From Ornithinimicrobium murale (lineage in GTDB: Bacteria; Actinomycetota; Actinomycetes; Actinomycetales; Dermatophilaceae): 64,000 nucleotides of DNA. The translations under genes and the position numbers were made by a program. The notes below the pieces were generated by a model that was not told where the DNA came from, did not search any database, and saw only the letters and a program-made list of their open reading frames with translations. Below are positions 35,412 through 44,331 of the stretch, piece by piece. The stretch is from contig NZ_QLVD01000008.1 in assembly GCF_003352835.1 (NCBI RefSeq), forward strand, positions 1 to 64,000, in the 5' to 3' direction. The stretch's first letter is position 1. Each line of letters begins with the position of its first letter.

Positions 35412-37879
35412 AGCGTGCCGCCTTCCGTCTCGGGGGTGTCCTGGTTGGGCGCCGACTCCTCGAAGTGCGGCGCTGCTGACTCGGTGAGCGGCTGGTGAGC
35501 GGCGCCCTGGATGGCGTTCCAGACCCGCTCGGGGGTGCACGGCATGACGATGTCCGTGACGCCCAGGGGTCGCAGGGCGTCCAGGACGGCGTTGACGACG
35601 GCCGGGGTCGAGGCGATCGTGCCCGCCTCACCCACGCCCTTGGCGCCGAGGTCGTTGGTCGTGGACGGGGTCACGGTGCGGTCGGTGACGAAGCTGATCG
35701 TGTCGGCCGAGGTGGGCAGGGTGTAGTCCACGAACGACCCGGTGATCAGTGTGCCCTGGTCGTCATAGACCGCCTCCTCCCACAGCGCCTGCGCGATGCC
35801 CTGGACCAGGCCGCCGTGGATCTGCCCGTCGACGATCAGCGGGTTGACGACGTGCCCGACGTCATCGACGCACACGTAGGAGCGCATCGTGGACTCGCCG
35901 GTCTCGGTGTCGATCTCCATCGCGCACAGGTGCGTGCCGTGCGGGTAGGAGAAGTTCACCGGGTCGTAGGTCGCGTCGGCGTCCAGTCCGGGCTCGGTGC
36001 CGTCGGGCAGGTCGTGCGCGGCGAAGACCCGCAGGGCCAGGTCGGTCAGCGCGACGCCCTCCTGTCCCTCGCCGGCGCCCTTGACCGTGAACCGTCCGGC
36101 CGAGAACTCCAGGTCGTCCTCGTGGGCCTCCAGTGCGTGGGCCGCCAGCGGCCGGGCCTTCTCGACCACCTTGCGGGAGGCGGCGATGACGGCCTGGCCA
36201 CCGACCACCAGGGAGCGGGAGCCGTAGGTGTCCAGGCCCTTGTGGCTGATCTGGGTGTCCCCGTGCAGCACCTCGATGTCCTCGAAGGGCACGCCGAGCT
36301 CGTCGGCCACGATCTGGCTCCAGGCCGTCTCGTGGCCCTGGCCGTGGGCGGAGGAGCCAGTGATGACCTCGACCTTGCCCGAGGGCAGCATCCGCACCGA
36401 CGCGTGCTCCCAGCCGCCGGCGCCGTAGGAGAGGGCACCGAGCACCCGGCTGGGTGCCAGGCCGCACATCTCGGTGAAGGTCGAGACCCCGATGCCCAGC
36501 TGCACCCGGTCCCCGCTCTCCCGGCGACGGGCCTGCTCGGCCCGCAGCTCGGCATACCCGAACAGTTCCTTGGCGCGCGCGGTGGCGGCCTCGTAGTTGC
36601 CCGAGTCATACTCCAGCCCGGCCACGGTGGTGAACGGGAACTCCTCGTGCTTGATCCAGTTCTGCTCGCGGACCTCCAGCGGGTCCCGCCCGAGCTCGGT
36701 GGCGAGCTCGTCCATCATCCGCTCGATGGCGAAGGTGGCCTCCGGTCGGCCGGCGCCGCGGTAGGCGTCGGTCCACGTCATGTTGGTGAAGACGTTCTGG
36801 CACTCGAAGCGATAGGCGGGGAACTTGTAGATCGCGTTGAACATGAAGGCGCCCAGGATCGGCACGCCGGAGGTGACCAGGCCCAGGTAGGCGCCCATGT
36901 TGGCGGTCAGGTGCACCTTGAGGCCGGTGACCGTGCCGTCGGCCCGGGCCGCGAGCGTCAGCTTCTGCCACTGGTCGCGCCCGTGGTGGGCGGACAGCAG
37001 CGACTCCGACCTGGTCTCGTTCCACTTGCACGGCTTGCCGGTGTGCCGTGCGGCCAGGAAGGTGATGACCTCCTCCGGGGTGACCTGCAGCTTGCCGCCG
37101 AACCCGCCACCCACGTCGGGGGCGATGACCCGGATCTTGGACTCGGACACCCCCAGGGTCAGGGCGAGCATGAGGCGCAGGATGTGCGGCACCTGCGTGG
37201 AGGACCAGAGCACGAACTGCTCACCGGTCGGGTCCACGACCACGCTGCGGGGCTCCATGAAGGAGGGGATCAGCCGCTGCTGGCGGAACTCGCGCTCGAC
37301 GAGCACGTCGGCGTCGCGGATGGCGGCCTCGACGTCCTCGCCGGTGCCGGCCTCCACGGAGTCGAAGACCCACAGGGCCGACTCGTTGGTGCCCAGGTCG
37401 GGATGGGCGAGCACCTCGTCGGCGGCGGCCGCCTTGAGGTCGGTGACCGCGTCGAGCTCCTCGTAGTCAACGTCGACGAGCTCGGCCGCGTCCCGTCCCG
37501 CAGCCGCCGATCGGGCGATCACCACGGCCACGATCTCGCCGGAGAAGGCGACCCGGTCCACGGCGATCGCCGGGTGCGGAGGGGCCTTCTGCTCGGGCGT
37601 CACGGGCCAGGCGTTGGGCAGGGAGCCCTGCAGGTCCGTGACATCGGCTCCGGTCAGCACCGCGATGACACCCGGTGCGGCCTTGGCCTCGGTGGTGTCG
37701 AGGTTGGTGATGCGCGCGTGGGCGAACGGGCTGCGCACCATCGTCAGGTGCAGCATGCCCGGCAGCTGCATGTTGTCGGTCCACCGCGTGCGGCCGGTGA
37801 TCAGCCGCTGGTCCTCCTTGCGGCGCCGGTCCCGGCCGACCTCGCGATTGCCGGTCTGGGGCTCCTCGGTGATCGTCAT
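35408..37879 (-). CDS. coxL: aerobic CO dehydrogenase-type large (molybdenum) subunit, form II
   Basis: An 823-residue molybdopterin-binding subunit. Visible motifs are [21 protein letters not shown], the active-site loop [25 protein letters not shown] and [10 protein letters not shown]. The loop is AYRGAGR, as in form II (BMS) enzymes, not the AYXCSFR of true form I CO dehydrogenases with their copper-sulfur cysteine, so the substrate may not be CO. It overlaps coxS and coxM by 4 bp each. Confidence 0.92.
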   Translation of the reverse strand: MTITEEPQTGNREVGRDRRRKEDQRLITGRTRWTDNMQLPGMLHLTMVRSPFAHARITNLDTTEAKAAPGVIAVLTGADVTDLQGSLPNAWPVTPEQKAPPHPAIAVDRVAFSGEIVAVVIARSAAAGRDAAELVDVDYEELDAVTDLKAAAADEVLAHPDLGTNESALWVFDSVEAGTGEDVEAAIRDADVLVEREFRQQRLIPSFMEPRSVVVDPTGEQFVLWSSTQVPHILRLMLALTLGVSESKIRVIAPDVGGGFGGKLQVTPEEVITFLAARHTGKPCKWNETRSESLLSAHHGRDQWQKLTLAARADGTVTGLKVHLTANMGAYLGLVTSGVPILGAFMFNAIYKFPAYRFECQNVFTNMTWTDAYRGAGRPEATFAIERMMDELATELGRDPLEVREQNWIKHEEFPFTTVAGLEYDSGNYEAATARAKELFGYAELRAEQARRRESGDRVQLGIGVSTFTEMCGLAPSRVLGALSYGAGGWEHASVRMLPSGKVEVITGSSAHGQGHETAWSQIVADELGVPFEDIEVLHGDTQISHKGLDTYGSRSLVVGGQAVIAASRKVVEKARPLAAHALEAHEDDLEFSAGRFTVKGAGEGQEGVALTDLALRVFAAHDLPDGTEPGLDADATYDPVNFSYPHGTHLCAMEIDTETGESTMRSYVCVDDVGHVVNPLIVDGQIHGGLVQGIAQALWEEAVYDDQGTLITGSFVDYTLPTSADTISFVTDRTVTPSTTNDLGAKGVGEAGTIASTPAVVNAVLDALRPLGVTDIVMPCTPERVWNAIQGAAHQPLTESAAPHFEESAPNQDTPETEGGTL

Positions 37880-38355
37880 GCCTGCTCACCCCCCGTGCCG
37901 GCGTCGGCCGCCTGCAGGACCGCCCGGACGATGTTGTGATAGCCGGTGCACCGGCACAGGTTGCCCTCCATGTGCTGGCGGACGTAGTCCTCGTCGGGGG
38001 AGGGGTTCTCCCGCAGCAGGTCGGTGGCCTGCATGATCATCCCGGGGGTGCAGTAGCCGCACTGGAGGGCGTGACAGTCGCGGAAGGCCTCCTGGACCGG
38101 GGACAGCGTCTCGCCGTCGGCGACTCCCTCGATCGTGGTCACCTCGCCGCCGTCGGCTTGGACGGCCAGCACGTTGCACGACTTCACGCTGCGCCCGTCG
38201 AGGTGGACCGTGCAGGCACCGCAGTTGCTGGTGTCGCAGCCGACCACCGTGCCGGTCTTGCCCAGTTGCTCTCGTAGATAGTGGACGAGCAGAGTGCGTG
38301 GCTCCACCTCGTCCTGGTAGTTCACGCCGTCGACAGTCATGGAGATCTTGGTCAC
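37876..38355 (-). CDS. coxS: molybdenum hydroxylase iron-sulfur small subunit (CoxS-like)
   Basis: A 159-residue subunit with two [2Fe-2S] clusters: the plant-ferredoxin type [21 protein letters not shown] and the C-terminal CGYCTPGM...CRCTGYHNI. The GTG at 38355, with GGAGG 6 bp upstream, was chosen; an ATG at 38340 is the alternative. It is the first gene of the - strand structural operon coxS-L-M-G. Confidence 0.94.
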   Translation of the reverse strand: MTKISMTVDGVNYQDEVEPRTLLVHYLREQLGKTGTVVGCDTSNCGACTVHLDGRSVKSCNVLAVQADGGEVTTIEGVADGETLSPVQEAFRDCHALQCGYCTPGMIMQATDLLRENPSPDEDYVRQHMEGNLCRCTGYHNIVRAVLQAADAGTGGEQA

Positions 38356-38849
38356 AGGGGCCTCCGGGGAGCGGGACTTCGTTGTCCCTGGTCATCCTTG
38401 CCTGCCGAGCGGGTTCCCGCAAGGTTTCGACGAGACTCACCGAAGTGTCCGCGAAACGTTGTCGCTGCCTCAGATGAGAAGGCCCGCGAATTGCGCGAGG
38501 CTCAGCGGGCAGGGACCAGGGGGTGTCGACGCGGTCGCGAGCTGAGGTCACCCAGCGGTCTGCCACGGGTTCCGCGGCGGCGTCCACGAAGGGTAAGGGC
38601 AGCGTGCTGCTGGTTGCTCGGAACTGGCCCTCTGGGTGGGGTTACGGGCACGAACACTTTCGGACCCTGGTTTTCGGACAGTGCCCGCCTGCAGGAACGG
38701 CCCTTCGTCATTGCCCTGTCCGGAAACGATCGTCACCGGACCGTGCGTTTTGGACCGTGGCCATGCCCAAACAGAATGTTATGGGGCGGCGCCCCCAGTC
38801 GTCTTGCGACTCTGCCGAGTTGCGGACGTCTCCTGCCACACATTCCAGT
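38356..38849. other. non-coding gap with 64-bp dispersed repeat, copy A
   Basis: No gene here has family similarity; the short open frames are low quality. The stretch 38721-38784 matches 41673-41736 without gaps at 46 of 64 positions, with conserved blocks AAACGATCGTCACCGGACCG near its start and ATGTTATGG at its end. The gap begins with the coxS promoter region and ends at the higB promoter. Confidence 0.6.
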
Positions 38850-38886
38850 TTGATGTTCAGACCTTAGAGGGTCTAGAGTGGGGTGA
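38850..38886 (+). promoter_or_regulatory. higBA promoter and operator-like inverted repeat
   Basis: TTGATG at 38850-38855 and TAGAGT at 38874-38879 (18-bp spacing) fit -35 and -10 boxes. They predict a start at about 38886, the first base of the toxin ATG, so the transcript may be leaderless. The inverted repeat AGACC...GGTCT between and over the boxes could bind the antitoxin. Confidence 0.5.
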
Positions 38887-39236
38887 TGTGGAGCGTTGAC
38901 ATCGAGCTCATCGCGGGATGGCTCGCTTCGCTGGACCAAGGATCACGAGAGCAGGTCGTCGCTGCGATCGAGCTGCTCGAAGACCGCGGGCCCCAGCTTG
39001 GACGACCTGTCGTCGACACGGTAAGCCGCTCCCATCACCGCAACATGAAGGAGCTGCGGCCCGGGTCGTCGGGGAGGTCCGAGCTACGCATCCTGTTCGC
39101 ATTCGACCCAGAGCGGCAGGCCATCCTGCTGATCGCTGGTGACAAGGCTGGCAACTGGCAACGTTGGTACAAGAAGAACATTCCCCTCGCCGACAGCCTG
39201 TTCGACGAGCACCTGCGCAGACTGGAAGGACAGTGA
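38886..39236 (+). CDS. higB: RelE/HigB-like toxin (Gp49 family)
   Basis: A 116-residue ribosome-dependent RNase-type toxin: IELIAGWLASLDQGSREQVVAAIELLEDRGPQLGRPVVD at the start, then NMKELRPG...ELRILFAFDPERQAILLIAGDKAGNW and the C-terminal YKKNIPLADSLFDEHL, the hallmark of Gp49/HigB. Toxin-first order with an XRE antitoxin behind it fits HigBA. A GTG at 38883 is an alternative start. Confidence 0.9.
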   Translation: MWSVDIELIAGWLASLDQGSREQVVAAIELLEDRGPQLGRPVVDTVSRSHHRNMKELRPGSSGRSELRILFAFDPERQAILLIAGDKAGNWQRWYKKNIPLADSLFDEHLRRLEGQ

Positions 39237-39241
39237 GCGAC

Positions 39242-39547
39242 ATGGCCAAGACCATCAGCGACTTCCTCACCGAGCACCCGGTGGATCGGGAGCAGGTCGA
39301 GAAGCACAAGCGGCGCATGCTCACCGAGGTGCGCGCCTACCGGCTGCGGGAGCTGCGTGAGGAGGCTGGGCTGACCCAGGCCCAGCTGGCTGAGCGAATC
39401 GGTGTCGGCCAGCGCCAGGTCTCGAAGATCGAGAACGGGGACCTCGACAGCGCCAAGATCGGCACCATCCGCAACTACCTCCAGGCGGTCGGCGGAGACA
39501 TGGCGATCGAATACGTCATCGGGGACGACAGGGTTCAGGTCGCCTGA
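39242..39547 (+). CDS. higA: XRE-family antitoxin (HigA-like)
   Basis: A 101-residue antitoxin with a central helix-turn-helix (LRELREEAGLTQAQLAERIGVGQRQVSKIENGDLDSAKIGTIRNYLQAVGG). The ATG at 39242 has GGAAGGA 11 bp upstream; a GTG at 39233 overlapping the toxin stop (GTGA) is the alternative. It neutralises the toxin and probably represses the operon. Confidence 0.9.
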   Translation: MAKTISDFLTEHPVDREQVEKHKRRMLTEVRAYRLRELREEAGLTQAQLAERIGVGQRQVSKIENGDLDSAKIGTIRNYLQAVGGDMAIEYVIGDDRVQVA

Positions 39548-39672
39548 TCTGGCTGAGCGGCCTACGCGCAACTGCCGCTGGTCGCGAGTCGCGATCGTGC
39601 CGAGGGCAGGAAGAGGACACGGAGCCGCGACACCCTTCGGAACCGCTGAGGTTGTGGGAACGTTAATAGATC

Positions 39673-40335
39673 ATGTTGCCGCCCAGCATCGGCCGTGCCA
39701 CTACCCTCGTTGCCAGATTCCGCGCTAGGGGTCGGATCGGTCGCGGGGTTGTGTTCCTGTCTCTGGCGATGGCGGGTCTCGTTCTCGCCGGATGCGAGAC
39801 GAGCACGAGGGCAGAGCATCCCACGGTGCGATCCCGCGAGGTCGCCGAAGCGGACGGTCGACCGTGTCCCCAGGAATTGCCGATTGGGGACGACCCGTCC
39901 GGTTACGGCTTTGGCGTCGAGGAGTCTGCGAAGAAGCTTCCGAACCTTCTCGAACCGCAGGAGGCTTGGGTTTGCGGTTACTACTTCATGGATCATCTTG
40001 ACGGCAGCAGCGCCGGATGGGAACGCGTGGGGCAGCTCGAGCCCGTCACCGCGGATGACCTACCGGACCTGCGTGCTGCCTTGGGTGACCTGGCCCTGGT
40101 GGGTCCTGTCCAACCCTGCACTGCGGATGCCGGACCGCGCTGGATGGTGGTGTACGCCCACGACGGCGATCTCACCGGAGTAGTCGTCGACGATTTCGGC
40201 TGTGGCAGCGTCCGACTGACCGACAACCCACACTTCACGCCACCTGGAGAATTCGATCAGGACGGTACGGTCGGTGGTGTTCTGGATGGCGGCGCGGCGG
40301 TTCTTGTCGCCCTCGGCCTTGGTCACTCGAACTGA
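39673..40335 (+). CDS. predicted lipoprotein of unknown function
   Basis: A 220-residue protein with a signal sequence and lipobox LVLAGC (Cys41), so it is probably anchored on the outer face of the membrane. The mature part is acidic with paired cysteines (RPCPQ, WVCGYY, VQPCTADAG, FGCGSV) that may form disulfides. I recognise no family. No clear ribosome-binding site precedes the ATG at 39673. Its setting is accessory DNA next to higBA. Confidence 0.65.
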   Translation: MLPPSIGRATTLVARFRARGRIGRGVVFLSLAMAGLVLAGCETSTRAEHPTVRSREVAEADGRPCPQELPIGDDPSGYGFGVEESAKKLPNLLEPQEAWVCGYYFMDHLDGSSAGWERVGQLEPVTADDLPDLRAALGDLALVGPVQPCTADAGPRWMVVYAHDGDLTGVVVDDFGCGSVRLTDNPHFTPPGEFDQDGTVGGVLDGGAAVLVALGLGHSN

Positions 40336-40527
40336 CGAGGATCACCTACAGCCCTGATTGTGCGCTTCAGCGCTCACTCATCTGCCGCATGCAGCGTGGA
40401 AGCACGCTCGCGCCGCAGGGTGGTAGCGGGTGTGACCGGGGTGGCGCGGACTACCGGGAGGTCGAAATGTGACGGTCGGGATACCTGCCCGGTCCTGACC
40501 TCTGGCTAAGTTGAGCCGCTCACCTAG

Positions 40528-40902
40528 TCAGGCCCCGTCCCCTCCATCTACTCGGGTGAAGACTTCCTCCGTGAACTCGACATGGTGCGGAAGGCCCGCG
40601 AGTTCTTCTGCGGTGATGGCCAGGTTCCGGTCCCGTGCTTCACGCTCCAACGTCTTCCAGTAACCGCGGGCCATCTCCTCCTCGGTGTGGTCATCGAAGG
40701 GGGCGTCAGGCCCGACAACCGTCAGGGCGTCTGCCTCCATCTCCTCCATGCTGGTCTCGGTCCACAACGCAGTTGACCCCCATCCTCGATCGGTGAGCAG
40801 AGGAACGCGCTCACCGTCATCCAACTCGATGGAGAGCAGGCACTTGGCATCCACCCGGGTCCGTCTCGGGTCCCCGACATCGACCCGGGTAACGAGTTCC
40901 AT
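40528..40902 (-). CDS. small acidic hypothetical protein
   Basis: A 124-residue protein of unknown family. The ATG at 40902 follows an AAGGAGATG ribosome-binding site. It is rich in Asp and Glu (MEEMEADALTVVGPDAPFDDHTEEEMARGYWKTLEREARD). There is no signal peptide or membrane helix. The frame upstream of 40902 appears non-coding. Confidence 0.55.
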   Translation of the reverse strand: MELVTRVDVGDPRRTRVDAKCLLSIELDDGERVPLLTDRGWGSTALWTETSMEEMEADALTVVGPDAPFDDHTEEEMARGYWKTLEREARDRNLAITAEELAGLPHHVEFTEEVFTRVDGGDGA

Positions 40903-41255
40903 CACATCTCCTTGCTTCAGGGCTTCAATTTTCGTCCAACCGGAGGGTGCGGCACGAAGACGCGCAAACGGGCACATCGATATACCGAGGCAATCCTCCC
41001 GCACTGCCTTCCGGGGTGGTCGCGGTGGCCAGCCGCCCCACACACCGAACCGCCGAGGTCCCCTGGTACGGAGTTAGTGCCTCGCGGCACAGCATCATCA
41101 CCCTTCCCCGTTTGCGATGCCCAGCGCCGTCTTCATCACCCCCACCTCGACTCGGCCAGACGTCCTGTTCTGCCGCGCTGGGACGACTTTCGCCCCGAGC
41201 CGGGCGCGACTTGAGGGCTCTAGCCGCGAGCACGGTGGCCCGCTACTGTTCAACC

Positions 41256-41483
41256 ATGTCGCTAACAGGAGCAGCCGCCGTGCCCCGGCCCCCGGCCAGG
41301 GCACCTCACGTCGGGTGGTTAGTGCTCGCCGCAGTCGCCTACGGGCTGGTTGCCGTGGTCGCCTTGGCGCAGTTCGGAGGAACAACTACTGTTGAGGCTG
41401 GCGTGATGTTCTTCTCTGTGGCGGCCGTTGTGCTCGTGGCCGGCAAGGCCCGCCGCAGTCGGCGCGCCCTACTCCAGAAATAG
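41256..41483 (+). CDS. small two-helix membrane protein
   Basis: A 75-residue protein starting at ATG 41256. Two hydrophobic helices (WLVLAAVAYGLVAVVALAQF and VMFFSVAAVVLVAGKA) are joined by a short loop and end in a basic tail (RRSRRALLQK). No family is recognised. The longer frame upstream is not supported. Confidence 0.45.
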   Translation: MSLTGAAAVPRPPARAPHVGWLVLAAVAYGLVAVVALAQFGGTTTVEAGVMFFSVAAVVLVAGKARRSRRALLQK

Positions 41484-41891
41484 GCCATACGGATAGAAGT
41501 GGCATTCGCGCGCGTACCTTTGCGTGCGCTCGCTCATGCCGCGGGGAGGTCATGTGGGGCTCGGCCCGTTCTGTCGCGCGCCCCTGCTCAGAACCTATGG
41601 TCCGAAAGTCAGCCGCTCAACACGACGCTCGGGATTCCGGACTAAAGTTTCGAGCAGTTGGGGGTGATGGTTCGAAAACGATCGTCACCGGACCGCAGGT
41701 TTGGAGCCAGGCCGCGCGGCAAACGGGATGTTATGGATCACCACGCCGACGCGCGCCGCCGTCAAGGTCGTGGCATCACTACTCTGCCGATGAGCGGCCT
41801 TCAAGTTTGTCCAGCAAGTGCGATCATATTTGTCTAGTTGGGGCGATCATGTTTGCATGGTTTGCGTGCCCAGCTCTGCTAGATTCGAGTC
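41484..41891. other. non-coding gap with 64-bp dispersed repeat, copy B
   Basis: No gene is supported. Positions 41673-41736 are the second copy of the repeat at 38721-38784. Further on, GCGATCAT(A/G)TTTG occurs twice (near 41820 and 41843). TAGATT at 41880-41885 could be a -10 box for the truncated frame at 41892. Confidence 0.55.
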
Positions 41892-41944
41892 ATGACCCTC
41901 AACTCGCTCGTGCCGCGGAGAGTGACCGGGCTGCTGGAGGACCT
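41892..41944 (+). pseudogene. 5' end of an unidentified gene cut by an IS5-type element
   Basis: ATG 41892 opens MTLNSLVPRRVTGLLEDL, after which the frame enters the end of the insertion sequence. The N-terminus vaguely recalls DUF4143-type ATPases, but too little remains to name it. A TAGATT box 7 bp upstream of the ATG suggests a leaderless promoter. Confidence 0.3.
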
Positions 41945-42475
41945 AGAGCGTGTCTCCTTTATGCGATCGGCGGGTGTTGACGTAGATGGCGGTGGCGGCG
42001 AGTAGGACGCCGCCGAGGAAGGTGCGGGCGTGTTTGTCGTAGCGGGTGGCGACGCCTCGCCACTGCTTGAGGCGTAGGTAGCTGCGTTCGACGGTGTTGC
42101 GCTCCTTGTAGGTGTCCGGGTCGAAGGCGGGTGGCCGCCCACCGCGGCTGCCCTTTGCCTTCCGGTGCGCGATCTGGTCACTGCGCTGCGGGATCGTGTG
42201 CGCAATTTTGCGCTGGCGCAACTGGTCTCGGGTGGAGGGATGGGAGTAGGCCTTGTCCGCCAGAAGCCGGAACGGTGCACGCGTCCCGGCTCGGCGGTAG
42301 TCATCGATCAGCGGGATCAGCTGCGGGTTATCGCCGGCCTGGCCGCCGGTCAGCCGGATCTGGACCGAGGCCGTGGCCTCATCGGCCAGGGTGTGGATCT
42401 TCGTGGAGAGGCCTCCACGGGAACGGCCCAGGGCGTGGTCAGCTGGCTCGGGCGGCGGATTCTGCGCCGCCACCG
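41943..42475 (-). pseudogene. truncated IS5-family transposase
   Basis: The C-terminal part of an IS5/IS427-group DDE transposase: DHALGRSRGGLSTKIHTLAD, RLTGGQAGDNPQLIPLIDDY, LLADKAYSHPSTRDQL and the catalytic Glu region YKERNTVERSYLRLKQWRGVATRYDKHA. The N-terminal half with the first Asp is missing; coding similarity ends at about 42470, where an ABC-permease fragment begins. GAGCGTGTCTC at 41945 is probably the terminal repeat, next to CTAG, a usual IS5 target. Confidence 0.85.
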
Positions 42476-42735
42476 CACCGACGGTGAACGCCGGTCTGGC
42501 GCTGGGGCTCGGCGCCTTCTTCCTGATGCTAGCCCTGGGCGGCGGCTTCGGCGGGGTGGACAACCTCCCGGACGTGTTGCGTCAGGCAGGTGTGCTGCTG
42601 CCCTACGGCGCGGGCGTCGAGGCACTGGCTGCGCCCTGGACCGGCGAGGCGCCGGCCCTGCGCGACCTGGGTGCCCTGGGGGCCTGGACGGTCGTGGCCG
42701 GCGGGCTGGCCGGGCGGTTCTTCCGCTGGACGTAG
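42476..42735 (+). pseudogene. 3' fragment of an ABC-2 type permease gene
   Basis: In frame to the TAG at 42733-42735, the reading LGAFFLMLALGGGFGGVDNLPD...PYGAGVEALAAPWTGEAP...WTVVAGGLAGRFFRWT is the typical last helices of an ABC-2 transporter permease. The N-terminal part is gone, cut at the truncated IS5 transposase. The element and a deletion have thus removed the 5' part of the transporter gene. Confidence 0.65.
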
Positions 42736-42802
42736 GGGGGTGGCAGTGATCGGTAGAACGCACCAAGGTGCCTCCTGGAAGCGCCTGAGCACCGCCTCCA
42801 CA

Positions 42803-42845
42803 AGCCAGGTGCCCGGCTCCCGCAGCGGGGGCCGGGCACCTGGCT
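42803..42845. terminator. strong bidirectional hairpin
   Basis: Perfect 15-bp arms AGCCAGGTGCCCGGC (42803-42817) and GCCGGGCACCTGGCT (42831-42845) around a 13-nt loop, followed on the + strand by TTCGGTTTCTT. It lies between the permease fragment and the convergent secreted-protein gene and can serve both. Confidence 0.85.
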
Positions 42846-42865
42846 CGGGTTCGGTTTCTTGGGGC

Positions 42866-43243
42866 TCAGTAGGCTGCGATCACAGCACACCACTTGTCGA
42901 CAATGAGGTAGGGCTGACAGTGCTGTGAGATCCAGCCGCCGGTGACGTTGGCTCCGCCGGCCTCCCACCCGTGTTGCACGCCCTTGGCGATCCAGTCCTC
43001 GTCGTACGGGCCCATCAGGCAGGCAAACCGGCCCCCCGCAAGCTTGAACCAACTGTTGGTGCAGTCGCTCTTCTCCAGGATCATGCTGCCTGTCGGCTCT
43101 GTCCGCAGGTCGTCCCGCGACTCCTGGGCGGGGCCGCTCGCTGCGTGGTCAGGTGCTGCTGGCCCGGTGGCCGTTGCGACAGCCCCTGCGCTCGAAGCGG
43201 CGAGGCTGAGGGCAGCTGTGACGGTGATGAGAATCCTCTTCAT
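42866..43243 (-). CDS. small secreted cysteine-containing protein
   Basis: A 125-residue exported protein. The ATG at 43243, after AAGGGGGAA, opens a signal peptide (KRILITVTAALSLAASSAGAVATA). The mature part has four cysteines (KSDCTN, RFACLMG, SQHCQP, KWCAV) and many Trp residues, suggesting a compact disulfide-bonded fold. I do not recognise a family. Confidence 0.6.
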   Translation of the reverse strand: MKRILITVTAALSLAASSAGAVATATGPAAPDHAASGPAQESRDDLRTEPTGSMILEKSDCTNSWFKLAGGRFACLMGPYDEDWIAKGVQHGWEAGGANVTGGWISQHCQPYLIVDKWCAVIAAY

Positions 43244-43517
43244 GATGCCGTTCCCCCTTGTGGACGGTCGTGCCGGATTCGGCTTCTCTTGCTCCGTGTT
43301 CCACACCGTAAGCACGGCTTCTCGGACCTGTCCACCGGGCCAACGAGCGCCCCGCGACATAGCGCGCACGTCCTCGCAGGGCCGCGTCGGGTGCCGGCAC
43401 GCGCGGCGCCACGCCGAGCCTCGCGACCCTCACAACGCGCTGACCTGCGAAGTCACACCAGCCCCAGAACTCCCTGGGCGCGCCCTGTTGTGTCTTGTGT
43501 CGAGTCGTGCCTATGAT

Positions 43518-43599
43518 CCCTATATCTAGTAGTTACACACCTGTGGTTCGTCCACATGTTGTGCACAGGTTGGGGGGCGTGGCCCACACGTTCTCCACA
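43518..43599 (+). promoter_or_regulatory. NrdR-box-like site and DnaA-box-like cluster upstream of nrdR
   Basis: CCCTATATCTAGTA at 43518-43531 resembles the NrdR box. Three 9-mers each one base from TTGTCCACA follow: TCGTCCACA (43548), TTGTGCACA (43559) and TTCTCCACA (43591). The block is the promoter region of nrdR-nrdJ and suggests NrdR feedback plus DnaA-linked control. A second NrdR box was not clear. Confidence 0.5.
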
Positions 43600-43683
43600 G
43601 GTCGTCCCCAGCGCAGCACACAGGGCGACCAGCAGAAACACCCAGCAACACCACCCAAGCCCGACCACACGAGGAGGCCCGAG

Positions 43684-44172
43684 ATGCACTGTCCGTTCTG
43701 TCGGCATACGGACTCTCGCGTGGTGGACAGCCGCGTCCAGGAGGACGGGACCGTCATCCGCCGCCGTCGCCAGTGCCCCGAGTGCGGGCGCCGGTTCGGC
43801 ACGCTCGAGACGGCCACCCTCTCGGTCATCAAGCGCTCCGGCGCGACCGAGCCGTTCAGCCGCGACAAGGTGCTCTCCGGAGTGCGCAAGGCCTGCCAGG
43901 GGCGGCCGGTCACCGAGGACGCGCTGCAGATCCTGGGCCAGCAGGTCGAGGAGGCCATCCGCTCCCAGGGGCAGGCTGAGGTCGACGCCCACGAGGTCGG
44001 TCTGGCGATCCTGTCGCCCCTGCGGTGCCTGGATGAGGTGGCCTACCTGCGGTTCGCGAGCGTCTACCAGGCGTTCGACAGCCTGGAGGACTTCGAGGGG
44101 GCGATCACCCTGCTGCGCACCGAGCGGGACGCGGCAGAGCGTGCTCCCGACACGGCGGGGAGTATGCCGTAG
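43684..44172 (+). CDS. nrdR: transcriptional repressor NrdR
   Basis: A 162-residue repressor of ribonucleotide reductase genes. The N-terminal zinc ribbon is [18 protein letters not shown]...[12 protein letters not shown]; the ATP-cone follows from [24 protein letters not shown]. The ATG at 43684, after GAGGAGG, was chosen because the zinc ribbon starts there. It senses ATP/dATP. It precedes nrdJ, a conserved actinobacterial pairing. Confidence 0.97.
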   Translation: MHCPFCRHTDSRVVDSRVQEDGTVIRRRRQCPECGRRFGTLETATLSVIKRSGATEPFSRDKVLSGVRKACQGRPVTEDALQILGQQVEEAIRSQGQAEVDAHEVGLAILSPLRCLDEVAYLRFASVYQAFDSLEDFEGAITLLRTERDAAERAPDTAGSMP

Positions 44173-44331
44173 GGCAGGGCAAACCTGCAGGTCACCGAGG
44201 GTGTCTGTCCCGTGGGAGAGGGACTGTCGGTGGGCGGTGGGACGGTGGTTGGGAGCCACCGGAGCAGGACTAGATGAGCAGCACGAGACGTTGAAACACA
44301 TAGGTCAGCACACACAGAGGAGTCAGGAATC

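Noticed and set aside
35495..37939. 814-codon + strand frame opposite coxL
   Set aside because: Antisense shadow of a clear molybdenum-subunit gene; low-complexity composition.
38281..38853. 190-codon + strand frame upstream of higB
   Set aside because: No family similarity or ribosome-binding site, and it crosses the coxS start and the dispersed repeat.
40947..41255. Longer N-terminus for the small membrane protein
   Set aside because: The upstream part has no coding signal; the ATG at 41256 opens the membrane segments.
44173..44331. Possible cobalamin riboswitch between nrdR and nrdJ
   Set aside because: The gap is G-rich with a GGGAGCCACC stretch, but the B12-box core and the conserved GCCACTG region are not present in the right order.
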